A stretch of DNA of 64,000 bases, from assembly GCA_963082975.1 (NCBI GenBank), contig OY720344.1:73374546-73438545 (forward strand). Direction: 5' to 3'. Below are positions 44,258 to 54,375 of the stretch, piece after piece (within the stretch, counting starts at the first letter, position 1; the number at the start of each line of letters is the position of its first letter). The DNA is from Labia minor (taxonomy: Eukaryota; Arthropoda; Insecta; Dermaptera; Spongiphoridae). Both the position numbers and the translations under genes were made by a program. The notes beneath the pieces were generated by a model. That model worked only from the letters and a program-made list of their open reading frames with translations. It did not search any database and was not told the origin of the DNA.

Positions 44258-44615
44258 ATATAATTATTTAAAGGAAAATTAAAATTTAGTTATTTCTGCA
44301 AGTTTTAAAAACTTTGTTGTAAAATGTATCCGATCTATCCCAACTCTGTCTACTTTATTACAATAGCAACAGCAGAACTATTGCATGCCGGGCGTACGAC
44401 TAATTATTAATATAATTAGGTATTTTAATCGCGCACGTATTCGTAATTTTTACGACTGTGACTACGACCTCCCCAAAAGTACATTTTTTTTCCTATTTGG
44501 TTCTTAAACATTTTCGATTTTTCAATATGGCTCTAAATATCACTAAGTGTGGCCACCCCTGTTATATAACATACTTATATAAAATTTTTCTCTGAATATT
44601 ATTTAGATTTTATTT

Positions 44616-45264
44616 TTACCGACCGACGATAGTAAGGGAGGTATTGTTTTCACACCAAATTTCACATGTGGAGATTTTTACATATCTCCACGAATCATGC
44701 ATTTTCTTAACAGAAAAAAGTATTTTTAGCATGATGTCTGTCCGTCTCTCCGTCTGTCCGTCCGTATAGATATGTACAGCCTGAACGGCTCAACCAATTT
44801 TGATGAAATTTGGTATATTTAGTTAATGCATCAGTGGGATGAATTGATCAACTTTTGGTGCAAATCCGGAAACCGGAAGTGGTAGTATTAGCGATCGACG
44901 ATAGGAAGGGAAGGGTTATTTTCACACCAAATTTCACATGAGGAGATTTTTTATATATCACCACGAATCTCTCTCTCATGCACTTTGTATTGGTTTTATC
45001 CTCGGGAAAATCATATTTATTAGTTTTTTCTTGATTTAAAATTATATGACGTAATCCAGCCATTCATGACGTCACAGCCTGGTCTTGCATATATATTATA
45101 AATAAAATAAAATTAAAAATGTTTATATTTATTATTTATGTATGCCTATCTGTTTTATATTTCATTAATAGATATATTAAAATTATTTGAAATTGTTTCT
45201 GTAGCTGGAAATTAATTTATTTCAAACCGTCGGTCGGTTTGGACCTGGCCACAGGTCAACTTAT
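44616..45264 (+). mobile_element. repeat family A, full-length copy
   Basis: From ACCGACCGACGATAGTAAGG to the GACCTG-GCCA-CAGGTC hairpin. It shares with the copy at 53771 a duplicated GTTTATATTTATTATTTATG variant near the 3' end, so these two form a subfamily. Confidence 0.85.
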
Positions 45265-47945
45265 TTTATATCTATAAGAAATATCTCTTTATAATTACAA
45301 TTTTAATAAAACTTATAAAGAATCATATTGTAAGTCTACCAACAAAACTGAAACTGTGATCCAAAACCCTCGTGTATCTCCTTTTAGATGTAAATTATTT
45401 AAAGGTGAAAAATAAAAAAAATAAAAATATAATTAGTGAAATAAGAAAAAAAAAAATTAACAAATAATCATCATTAATCATAGTTAGTCAATTTTAATAC
45501 AAAATTAATAAATTAAAAATGCCTTGACCCTATTTATTAAATCTATTTAATGAAATTGTCCAATCACTTGCACAATATCAAATTTTATCATCATTCTATT
45601 CGAGGTTTATGAGAGAAGTATTCAAGTGAAGTATGATAATTGCAAGTGAGAGTTCCCTAACAAATTCCCTAAGAACTTCTGCTCAAAGCTTTCTAGTGAG
45701 ATGTAGATCTCTGTAAATGAAATACTACAATAAAGGATAACTCTTGGCTCTCACTTGGATTACTGCTCATTTTGAAAACTTTACATAATCAAAATAAAAA
45801 AAAAAAAATATATATTAGGAATATAGAAAATAGAAACAAAACATATAAAATAGAACCAATTCGTTTGAATTATGTATGACACTCTACGAACCAAATTGTT
45901 CCAAATAAAATTACACTGAAGAAATGATTGTTGTGTTATTTATTGTAATACTATTAAGAAAATAGAGAAAATGTATACATTTCAGCTATTCCTCTAACTC
46001 CCTAGCGCAAGTGTGCCCCTTTTTGTCCCAGGTAAATACATGATCCCTTTTATCATACATGTTTTGTATAAGGTGACCAGACGTCCCGCTTTTGGCAACT
46101 AATGAACAACTAATATTAATAGTACAACTTATTTTATATTCTAAATAAAAAATTTTTTATTTTGATAAATAGGTGATACTCATACATTTACTGACAAACT
46201 TTTATGGAGCTCAGTCACCCCGTATTTATATTGTCCCAGTGTCATGACAGAATGCACTGTGACATAAAAATGTGCCGGTTTACATAAAATACTAATAATA
46301 TCGTTCGTAAATAAATACAATATTTTTCAACTTTTGGATTATATGTTGGAGAATGGTTTATAGCTTAAAATATACAAATCTAATACATATAATAAAGAAC
46401 CAGTTGTGTTATTCTTATCATCGTCTACAAAATCAACATTTATCTAACTAGATCACGATGGTCAAAAACTTGAACCTCTTCACATATTATGTATGATTTT
46501 TTAGGAGATTTTTTTGGGGACTATAACCTGACGATGAAAATAAAAAACAATCCTTAAAAGAAAATTTTACATTTTATTTATAAAATTTTTTAAGTAATGG
46601 CAATCGTCGCGCCCCTCGTGTAATCTCGCGCACCCCATAGTATGCATCTCTGCCCTAATGCAAAGCAATCAAGCAATTAAGCCACTTACACATGTGCGCG
46701 GACATAATCCGCCCGCCATCTAATTATGCTGTCAAAATTAAAATTATTAATAATTTTTTTAGTTTGTTAGAAGGTATGTTGTTGGATCGTGGTATTTCTA
46801 TATCGTGTAAAAAAAAGACTAGACTGTGTTAATAATAAAACATTTACAAGTTTCCCAAAGTGAGATTTCAAGTATATTTGAACATTCCAATGTTTTTATT
46901 TTTATATCCTTTGATTGTTATTAAATAGCTTAATTAAGAAATACTAATTAACAAAAACTTCTGATCTGTTCTTGTTCTCAAAAACTCTCCAAAATAGGTA
47001 AATTTCATAAAAATCCTCTGAGCTGGTTTTTTAAGTTAAGAAGATCCCTACTACATATAAAAGATCAATAATATAAAATTTATATTTAATAAGTTTATTA
47101 AATGATTGATAATATTGATAAAAATTTGAACTAATTCTAAACCTATTCTATTTTTATTTCTATAAGAAAAAAAAGGAAAAACAAGCTCATTAATAAACTT
47201 CTAAATCCGGAAATGGTTCTTTTGTTAAAGTTTGATGATTTCCTATCCTCGGGCATTAAAGAATATTGGGCAACTGTTGGTTGCTGCCCCTCTGTCAGTC
47301 AATTTTAATTTGTTCTCTATTTGTATATGAATCCCACGATGATCAGATAATTGATCCATCACTTGTGCTCTTATTCACTTGGCTAATATTGAATTTCACG
47401 TTTCTATTTAAAAGATTTTTTTTGCGGATTTCTAAATATTTTTTTTTTTTACTTTATATTAAAGAATTATAAAATATTTGATATGGATTGTGCAATCGAT
47501 GACCTAAATAGTTGATCTCTATAAATGAAATGAAAAAGCTAAATCGAGGGAGTTGAACAATAGAAAAGAAAATACGACCTAATTTTAGTTCATCCCTTAA
47601 AAATCATTGGCCCAAATTTTAAGATGAGTATTTTTCTTTTTTCTTTTTAGAAAATATTATCTTAAAAAATATAAAGTATTATTAAATTTTATTAAATTCT
47701 CAATAATCAATGGAAATAGTAACAATATATTTTTTGAATTGTCTAGATAAAATAAAATTAAATATTTTAAAATGAAAATTCTTAAACAAAAAATAATAAT
47801 AACTTTATATTGTTTCTTATAAAGAAATCTATTTAATAAATTTTATTTTAAATCTATTGTATAAATTATGAATTTTTCAAGACGATTGACTTTTTTGCAA
47901 AATTAAGTAAGATTGTAAGGAGGACCGTTTCAAGTTGGGGTCACT
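45265..47945. other. A/T-rich DNA with faint hAT-like ends
   Basis: At 46073-46098 AAGGTGACCAGACGTCCCGC resembles the end of the MITE family seen at 8558, without a partner or duplication. At 46605-46660 a G/C-rich CGCGCCCCTCGTGTAATCTC also looks like a hAT terminus. A 68-codon frame at 47266-47472 has no recognised domain. Nothing else supported. Confidence 0.4.
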
Positions 47946-47953
47946 TTGTAGAC
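47946..47953. repeat. left target-site duplication of the hAT element
   Basis: TTGTAGAC, identical to 51251-51258. Confidence 0.9.
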
Positions 47954-48339
47954 CATAGGTTCTTAAACTTATGTACTCCACGGACCCCCACTTGAAAAAA
48001 TTTTTTTTGACGGACCCCCATCACAACTTTAGGTACTTTACGTCATTTTATTAATTAATTTCTGGCTTACGATCTCATAAGGACAAGGATATATGATGAA
48101 TATTTCTAACAGTGATTGGTGAATAACGATTTTTTTGCATATTGTAGAACACATTTTATTAGAAATTATAATATTGAAGAAAGAAAATACAAACATTGTC
48201 ATAGCAACAAATCTCACAAATTATAATGGGTACTTACATTAAATTCATATAAATATTTTATAATTTTTTTCAGAAAATATTAAATAAGAAATATTTTAAA
48301 AAATAACTGCATCTATCTCATTAAATATAACTTACATAT

Positions 48340-50199
48340 TTAATGAGATGTATGCAGTTGTTTTCTTGAAACAAGAATCTCAATATCTGGCTTAATATTG
48401 GAAACTTTTAATCTAAGATCCGGCTCTACATTTAATTTGTTTCTATATTTAGACTTAATATAAAATAGTACCGAAAAAGCTTGTTCGCATAAATATGTTG
48501 TGCAGAATGGAATCAAGTGTTGAAGTGCTTTATTTGCAAGCGCAGGATAATCTGACCTGAGAAGTAACCAAAAGTTGCTCAATTCAGTTTTGTTAAATTT
48601 TAGTTTATAAGTTGTATCACATGATAATTCCACGAGAATATCTTGTTCAGGTGCAGATAAATGTTTAGCATTTGTAATTTCCATATTAAATGGATCTCTG
48701 ATCCAGTTATTGCAAGGATCAGGAGTAGAAAAATACTTCCTGAAGTTGCTTTTCAAAGTAATTAAATGTTCAACAAATAATTGACACGTTTGATTAAGCA
48801 ATTTTTCACTGGAGCTTTCTATGAAATCATTGAGAGTTGGAAAAGACTCATATACACCGTTCTGGATGCGTTTCGACCACAAGTCGATTTTTTTAATCAT
48901 TGCTTCTATTTTATCTTCAACTTTAAATATATTTACAACAGTACCTTGCAGGCTCAAATTAAGTTCGTTCAATTTTGTAAAAATATCAGTCAAGTAAGCC
49001 ACCTTAGCTAACCAGATAAAATCATTGAAACATTCGGTCAGTTCAAAATGCGCATCTATTAAAAACAATCGTATTTCATCTCGAAGCTCAAAAAGGCGAA
49101 TGAGTACTTTCCCGCGGGACAACCAACGTACATCTGTATGTAATAATAAATGTGTATGTTGACTACCCATTTCCTCACACAAAATTTTAAAAACTCTGGA
49201 ATTAAGTGGACGAGCCTTAATGAAATTGACAATTTTAACTACTTCGTCTAATGTTCTTTTCAAATCTGGTGACATATTTTTGGCTGCTAATGATTCTCTG
49301 TGAATGCAGCAATGATTCCAAACAACCTGAGGCGCAACATTTTTAATAAGAGCAATCAATCCAGTTCTTGTACCTGACATTGCACGAGCACCATCAGTGC
49401 AAATTCCAACACATTTTGGCCACTCTATTTCATTTTCGGTTATAAAATTATTCAAACTGTTAAATATGTCATTAGCTGTCGTTCGTGAAGGTAGTGAATC
49501 ACAAAACAATACATCTTCTTGTATTTGATTTTCAAACTCATATCTAATGAAAGCTAACAAATTGGCATTATTAGTGACATCAGTACTTTCATCCAATTGT
49601 AATGAGTAATAGTGACTTTTGCGCACTCTCGATATTAATTCTTCTTTTATATTACATGACATGTCTTCAATCCTATTCTTAACCGTATCATTTGATAATG
49701 AAATCAAATTTATATCGTTTGCTGCTTTAGTTCCTAACATTATATTTGTAATTACTTTTGTAGCAGGAAGAATTAATTGCTCTGCTATATTATGCGGCTT
49801 TCCTGCTTTAGCAATAAGTAGAGCTACTTCATATGATGCCATTACTGCTTTCTTACTCATACCACCAGATCCCGTCTTTACCATCAATTTCTGACTTGAA
49901 TTAAGTTCTTCTTTTTTCATTTTAAAAAATTCGATAGACTTACTAACATGCTCGCTGTGCTTTGTTTGTAAATGACGTCTGAGATTAGCAGGTTTCATAC
50001 TTTCATTGGATAAACTTTCCTGACATAGAACGCAGACTGGTCTTTCCACATCATTGTTGCAAATATAAGTAAATCCAAATGATAAATAATCATCCGAATA
50101 TTTTCTAGTTTTGCGTTTCTTGGTAGAGTTTGCTGTTGATGCCTCATCATCTGATTCTTTCCGTTTCTGTGTTGAACCAGTTTGTAGCCAACGATCCAT
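48340..50199 (-). CDS. hAT transposase, ZBED/SCAND3-like, 619 aa, intact
   Basis: A single uninterrupted frame beginning ATGGATCGTTGG on the reverse strand. Residues 26-33 are basic (KKRKTRK), a likely nuclear signal. Residues about 40-85 form a BED zinc finger with C56, C59, H76 and H81 (CVLC...HLQTKH). The RNase H-like catalytic core has D203 in LQLDESTDV, D269 in GICTDGARAMSG, the HCCIHRES motif at about 296-303, and E572 in LCEQAFS, followed by SKYRNKLNVEPDLRLKVSNI, the usual hAT C-terminal dimerisation end. Length and motif order match the ZBED5/SCAND3/GTF2IRD2-like 'general transcription factor' type hAT transposases. All expected catalytic residues are present. It should cut at the ends of the surrounding 3.3-kb element. 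The alternative of a domesticated host gene is unlikely because it sits inside matching inverted repeats and a target duplication. Confidence 0.95.
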   Translation of the reverse strand: MDRWLQTGSTQKRKESDDEASTANSTKKRKTRKYSDDYLSFGFTYICNNDVERPVCVLCQESLSNESMKPANLRRHLQTKHSEHVSKSIEFFKMKKEELNSSQKLMVKTGSGGMSKKAVMASYEVALLIAKAGKPHNIAEQLILPATKVITNIMLGTKAANDINLISLSNDTVKNRIEDMSCNIKEELISRVRKSHYYSLQLDESTDVTNNANLLAFIRYEFENQIQEDVLFCDSLPSRTTANDIFNSLNNFITENEIEWPKCVGICTDGARAMSGTRTGLIALIKNVAPQVVWNHCCIHRESLAAKNMSPDLKRTLDEVVKIVNFIKARPLNSRVFKILCEEMGSQHTHLLLHTDVRWLSRGKVLIRLFELRDEIRLFLIDAHFELTECFNDFIWLAKVAYLTDIFTKLNELNLSLQGTVVNIFKVEDKIEAMIKKIDLWSKRIQNGVYESFPTLNDFIESSSEKLLNQTCQLFVEHLITLKSNFRKYFSTPDPCNNWIRDPFNMEITNAKHLSAPEQDILVELSCDTTYKLKFNKTELSNFWLLLRSDYPALANKALQHLIPFCTTYLCEQAFSVLFYIKSKYRNKLNVEPDLRLKVSNIKPDIEILVSRKQLHTSH

Positions 50200-50214
50200 T
50201 TTATGGAGTAATTT

Positions 50215-50790
50215 ATTAACATTGAACTACAATAATATAAATATAATATAAATATAATATAAATATAACGAATTATTATTTACTAGCTATGTTTTAATAT
50301 GATTTTAAATGAATGTTTTAATATCATTTTAAATGAATGTTTTAAATCATTTTAATAAATGTTTTAAATAATTTTAAATAAATGATTTAATATCATTTTA
50401 AATGAATATTAATTTATATAATAAATATATTTCGTAATTTGATTCTAAAATATTATTAATTTCGTAATTTGATTCTAAAATATTATTAAAATAAATATTT
50501 TTTATTCATAAAACTAACTTATACTTACTCTCAAAAACAGCCTTTCTGGGAAATTGCAAAATGTGTTTAGTGTTTTTATAAAATAATGATCATGCAAATT
50601 ACACTAAAAATTAAAAAAAATTATTAGCTATAATAAACTATTATTAGCTATAATTTAATTATAATTAATTAAATTAATAAAAATAATTTAAAGATACAAC
50701 TCGTTGAGAAATGAACTTATAATTAACATTAATAAAAATAATTTAAAGATACAACTCATTGAGAAATGAACTTATAATTAACATTTGCTT
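50215..50790. repeat. tandem repeats upstream of the transposase gene
   Basis: Within the hAT element, 5' of the transposase: an ATAATATAAAT array (50228-50268), four variants of a TTTTAATATCATTTTAAATG unit (50290-50410), a doubled TTTCGTAATTTGATTCTAAA (50427-50490), and a doubled 65-bp unit containing AAAGATACAACTC.TTGAGA (50665-50785). They occupy the promoter side and may be transposase-binding or promoter arrays, or simply expanded repeats. Confidence 0.75.
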
Positions 50791-51250
50791 TAAAACTGTT
50801 TAAAACCCCAGAGTGGACGCTGACAATTTGGGTTTTTCCGGGTAAGACTGTCCCCTCCCCTGGTTTTCCCCAATAACAAAGTGAAAGAAAATTCCCTTAT
50901 ATGCCTCCCCTTCCGAGCCCCTAAGAGGGGTTATTTTAAAGGAACAATCGAAAAATGATTTTAAATGAATGAATGGATGAAAATTCAAATTTTATATATA
51001 GTTTTTTATATATGTTTATTTATTCACAAAAAATTAATTGACATAATTATCAATTTAATAAAATAAAATAGTATTATTAATAGTATTAAATTATAGCCGT
51101 AATTCTCTAGGAGGATATAGTTAAACAATGAACTTTAAATATTTATATATGTATATATTTTTACGATGATTTTTTTCCGAGGTCCGCGGACCCCCAGTAA
51201 AGGCTTCGCGGACCCCCAGGGGTCCGCGGACCACAGTTTAAGAACCACTG

Positions 51251-51258
51251 TTGTAGAC
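51251..51258. repeat. right target-site duplication of the hAT element
   Basis: TTGTAGAC, identical to 47946-47953. Confidence 0.9.
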
Positions 51259-51372
51259 GATCCTCTTACGTTGGGTGCCAATTTATAAGGGGATCTAAGT
51301 ATGGGGCACTTGTAATGATCCACGATGACCGTGAATTGTTAATTATGTTAAGTTAATGATGGGCGCCAACTT

Positions 51373-52087
51373 TGGATATCCCAAAGTATAAAATAGTGTT
51401 GAAAAATTAAGGGAAAAGGGAAAACACAATAATAATGTTCACATTAATTTACTTTAATTAAATAGATAAAAATTAACAAATTAAATATACAAATTTTAAA
51501 TAGAAAAATAAGAAAATGTAATTCACTATTATCACTGGAATTAGCAGAAATAATTATCACAGGGTGTGATGATAAGGATTATACACAAATAATTATATCA
51601 CGGGACGTGATAAGTATAGGTTATATCAGGATGATATCACTTGTTCGACTGTATCACAGGGTGTGATGATAAAAATGATTATATACAAAATAATTATATC
51701 ACGGGACGTGATAAATACCAGGTCATATCGGGATGATATCTCACTAGTTAAACTGTATCACAGGGTGTGATGATAAAAATGATTATATACAAAATAATTA
51801 TATCACGGGACGTGATAAATACCAGGTCATATCGGGATGATATCTCACTAGTTCCACTGTCCATTCTCAACTGTTTAAAAATATTAGAACTTGGAGGGAT
51901 GGTCCCTCCCCTTATATGAAATATAATATCTATATATATATTACATTTTAAGAATAATGCGACCAAATAACTTTGTTAATAAAATAAGAAAATAGAAAAA
52001 CAAAATTAACAAAAAAAAAATAGACAAACAAAATAAAATGTATAATAAAAAAAAATAAATAAGAATAAAAATACTTTGTCCGTTACA
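51373..52087 (-). mobile_element. LTR of an LTR retrotransposon, reverse strand
   Basis: Read in reverse it starts TGTAACGGACAAAG at 52087 and ends GGGATATCCA at 51373. It is followed after a few bases by TTGGCGCCCATC (51369-51358), a primer-site-like sequence. A second similar TTGGCACCCAACGTAAGAGG lies further on (about 51284-51265), just before the hAT insertion. So the 3.3-kb hAT transposon probably jumped into the leader or internal part of this older LTR element. No pol sequence remains on the far side of the hAT element. Confidence 0.5.
51540..51862. repeat. tandem repeat, about 97-104 bp x 3, inside the LTR
   Basis: Units start at about 51555, 51652 and 51756. Each contains TATCACAGGGTGTGATGATA, then ATATCACGGGACGTGATAA, then ATATC.GGATGATAT. 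All three are imperfect palindromes of TATCAC...GTGATA type, so each unit presents three inverted motifs. The last two units are almost identical. Confidence 0.85.
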
Positions 52088-52294
52088 AGATTGAGTATAA
52101 TTATTAGATTTCTGATTTGATTCACGCTAATGTTCATTATTATAAAATATATTCATATTTAAAATTTAAACTATTATATATATAAAAATATCGTTTTGTT
52201 CTACTATTCCTCTACAATATATAATTTAGATTTAGAATATTCTTATTATAGAATTTATTTTCTATTCCATAATAATAATAATAATTCTCTAATT

Positions 52295-52593
52295 CAGTGG
52301 TTTCCAAACTTATGTGGCGAAGCGCCCTCTTTACAGAAAAAAATGTACTCAGCCCCCCCTGAAAATTAACTTTTTTTAATTTTAATAACAATTGAACAGA
52401 AAGATAAATGTACCTATTCGGAAAATATAAAGGTGTTAATTAGAAACATTGAAATTATACATCTATTTATTGAACTCAGAATAGAAAAGTAATATACAAG
52501 TAATTTTTTCTAAATGTACCTGTGGCCATCACCGCCCCCTGGTTCACTGCTGCACCCACGAGGGGGCGGTACCACCCACTTTGGGAATCACTG
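52295..52593. mobile_element. hAT MITE, 299 bp
   Basis: The left end CAGTGGTTTCCAAACTTATG and the right end read in reverse, CAGTGATTCCCAAAGTGGGT, form imperfect inverted repeats. The flanks CTCTAATT (52287-52294) and CTTTAATT (52594-52601) match at 7 of 8 positions. Near-terminal GCGCCCTC and GAGGGGGCGG motifs are G/C-rich. The end is of the same general type as the complete element at 47954, but too different to be its simple deletion derivative. Confidence 0.8.
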
Positions 52594-52769
52594 CTTTAAT
52601 TCATGAAAAAATGATTTAACCCTCCTATTATAATTTATAGCATTGTTTTGAGATGCATAGAGATCATGCAATTGTAAATTTTCATTCATGAAAATATTAT
52701 CTTATAATAAATTTAAAGATGAATATCCTTTTGAAAAAGATTAATTAATTTAAATTTGAAAAACATTTT

Positions 52770-52805
52770 TACCGACCGATGATGGGAAGGGAAGATATTG
52801 TTTTT
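52770..52805 (+). mobile_element. family A 5' fragment
   Basis: TTTTTACCGACCGATGATGG and GAAGGGAAGATATTG, then the match stops. Confidence 0.6.
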
Positions 52806-53770
52806 TTTCTAATTTGTTAAATTAATTCGTAAGACTGGCAATGAATATTGAATATGAATATTTTAGATATCTTAATTTTATTGAAACAAATAAAATATAT
52901 CACTAAGAAAGTCATGACCTGATGACATTTCGAAATAATAAACAGATTTAATGGCAGCCCTATTAATTTTCGCCTAAATATAGATATAATGATATAAAAT
53001 ATATGCATTATTGTGTCTCAATTAATTAACAACCAAATTGAATTGAGCCTTAACTTTATGATTGAAATAAAGGTTTGTTTACATCAACTTAGTAGAAACG
53101 GAGACTATAGTTCCAGACAAGTATACTTGTTCATTAATTAACTTCATCGAGCATGCTTCATATAGAATCCATAGAGACAAAACGAAATTTCGTTGAACAA
53201 GTTTATTTACTTGTTTAATAATGATAAATTGCAACCAATAAGAAAATCACTTACCTAACTTGTCATTAAAGTTTGATCATAAATCATTGGTTCTTGAAAA
53301 TTAACTTTTGAAAAATATAAACCAATTTTGAGAGAAAAATGAATGAATCATGTCATAGACAGTAGGTGTTTAATTTTTTTACTTACATTGTATTATAGTA
53401 ATTTTTAAATGTTATTATCTAATAAGAAAGAGAAGAGATCGGCAAACTATAACCATAGGATTATTATGAGACCAATTTAGTATTAAGTTTAAGTGACCTA
53501 CCAAAGATTTGAAAACGATATTTTAAATATAAATAGATGATTTATTTAAATAGTAATTTTAAATATATAAACAAAAATGTACAAAGTACAACGCTATTTT
53601 CTCAAATGCATCTTATCACTGTCTGTGTTGAAGTTGCACGTCTAAGCAGATCAATCAATTTTGCATCCACAATATTAAAGTATGTGTTAATAAATAAAAA
53701 TAGTAATTTCTAAAAAAATATATTTTACTATGAAAACAACAAATACAAACCTAAGAAAAGAGTATATATT
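52806..53770. other. A/T-rich DNA, nothing recognised
   Basis: No frames or termini recognised. Confidence 0.5.
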
Positions 53771-54375
53771 ACCGACCGACGATAGTAAGGGAGGTATTGT
53801 TTTCACACCAAATTTCACATGTGGAGATTTTTACATATCTCCACGAATCATGCATTTTCTAAACAGAAAAAAGTATTTTTAGCATCATGTCTGTCCGTCC
53901 GTATAGATGTGTATAGCCTGAACGGCTCAACGGATTTTGATGAAATTTGGTATATTTACTTAATCCATCAGTGGGATGAATTTATCAACTTTTGGTGCAA
54001 TTCCGGAAACCGGAAGTGGTAGTATTAGCGATCGACGATAGGAAGGAAGGTTTATTTTCACACCAAAGGAGATTTTTTTATATATCACCACTAATCATGC
54101 ACTTTGTATTGGTTTTATCCTCGAGAAAAATCATATTTATTAGTTTTTTCTTGATTTAAAATTATATGACGTCATCTAGCCATTCATGACGTCACAGCCT
54201 GGTCTTGCATATATATTATAAATAAAATAAAATTAAAAATGTTTATATTTATTATTTATGTATGCCTATCTGTTTTTTATTACATTAATAGATATATTAA
54301 AATTATTTTCTGTAGCTGGAAATTAATTTATTTCAAACCGTCGGTCGGTTCGGACCTGGCCACAGGTCAACTTAT
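53771..54375 (+). mobile_element. repeat family A, full-length copy
   Basis: Complete copy of about 605 bp with a short GTCC core and small deletions (the second CACCAAATTTCACATGAGG is partly lost). It ends with the GACCTG-GCCA-CAGGTC hairpin and AACTTATT. Confidence 0.85.

Larger units (their letters stand above)
39591..44561. mobile_element. hAT MITE (444 bp) split by an LTR retrotransposon
   Basis: The left end CAACGGTGGCCAAACCGTGG and the right end read in reverse, CAGGGGTGGCCACACTTAG, are hAT-type inverted repeats. TTATATAA flanks both (39583-39590 and 44562-44569), a perfect 8-bp duplication across 5 kb. The MITE consists of 39591-39730 and about 44258-44561; everything between is the LTR element. 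The nesting order is therefore clear: MITE first, retrotransposon later. Confidence 0.85.
47954..51250 (-). mobile_element. complete autonomous-looking hAT transposon, 3,297 bp
   Basis: The left end is CATAGGTTCTTAAACTTATG; the right end read in reverse is CAGTGGTTCTTAAACTGTGG, so 16 of the first 20 terminal bases can be paired. Subterminal CGGACCCCC motifs repeat near both ends. TTGTAGAC lies on both sides (47946-47953 and 51251-51258), a perfect 8-bp target duplication in non-repetitive sequence. The interior holds one intact reverse-strand transposase gene. Nothing visible is missing, so the copy may be able to move. Confidence 0.95.

Noticed and set aside
39727-44261. Clean target-site duplication of the LTR retrotransposon
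   Set aside because: CTAT on the left and ATAT on the right differ at one base, and in A/T-rich sequence a 3 of 4 match is not evidence.
45265-47945. A further complete MITE starting AAGGTGACCAGACGTCCCGC at 46073
   Set aside because: No opposite terminus or 8-bp duplication was found.
48781-49894. Forward frames within the transposase region
   Set aside because: Antisense shadows of the intact transposase gene.
51540-51862. Three palindromic repeats as a CRISPR or replication-origin array
   Set aside because: Whole units are repeated, including what would be spacers, and the block lies within an LTR.
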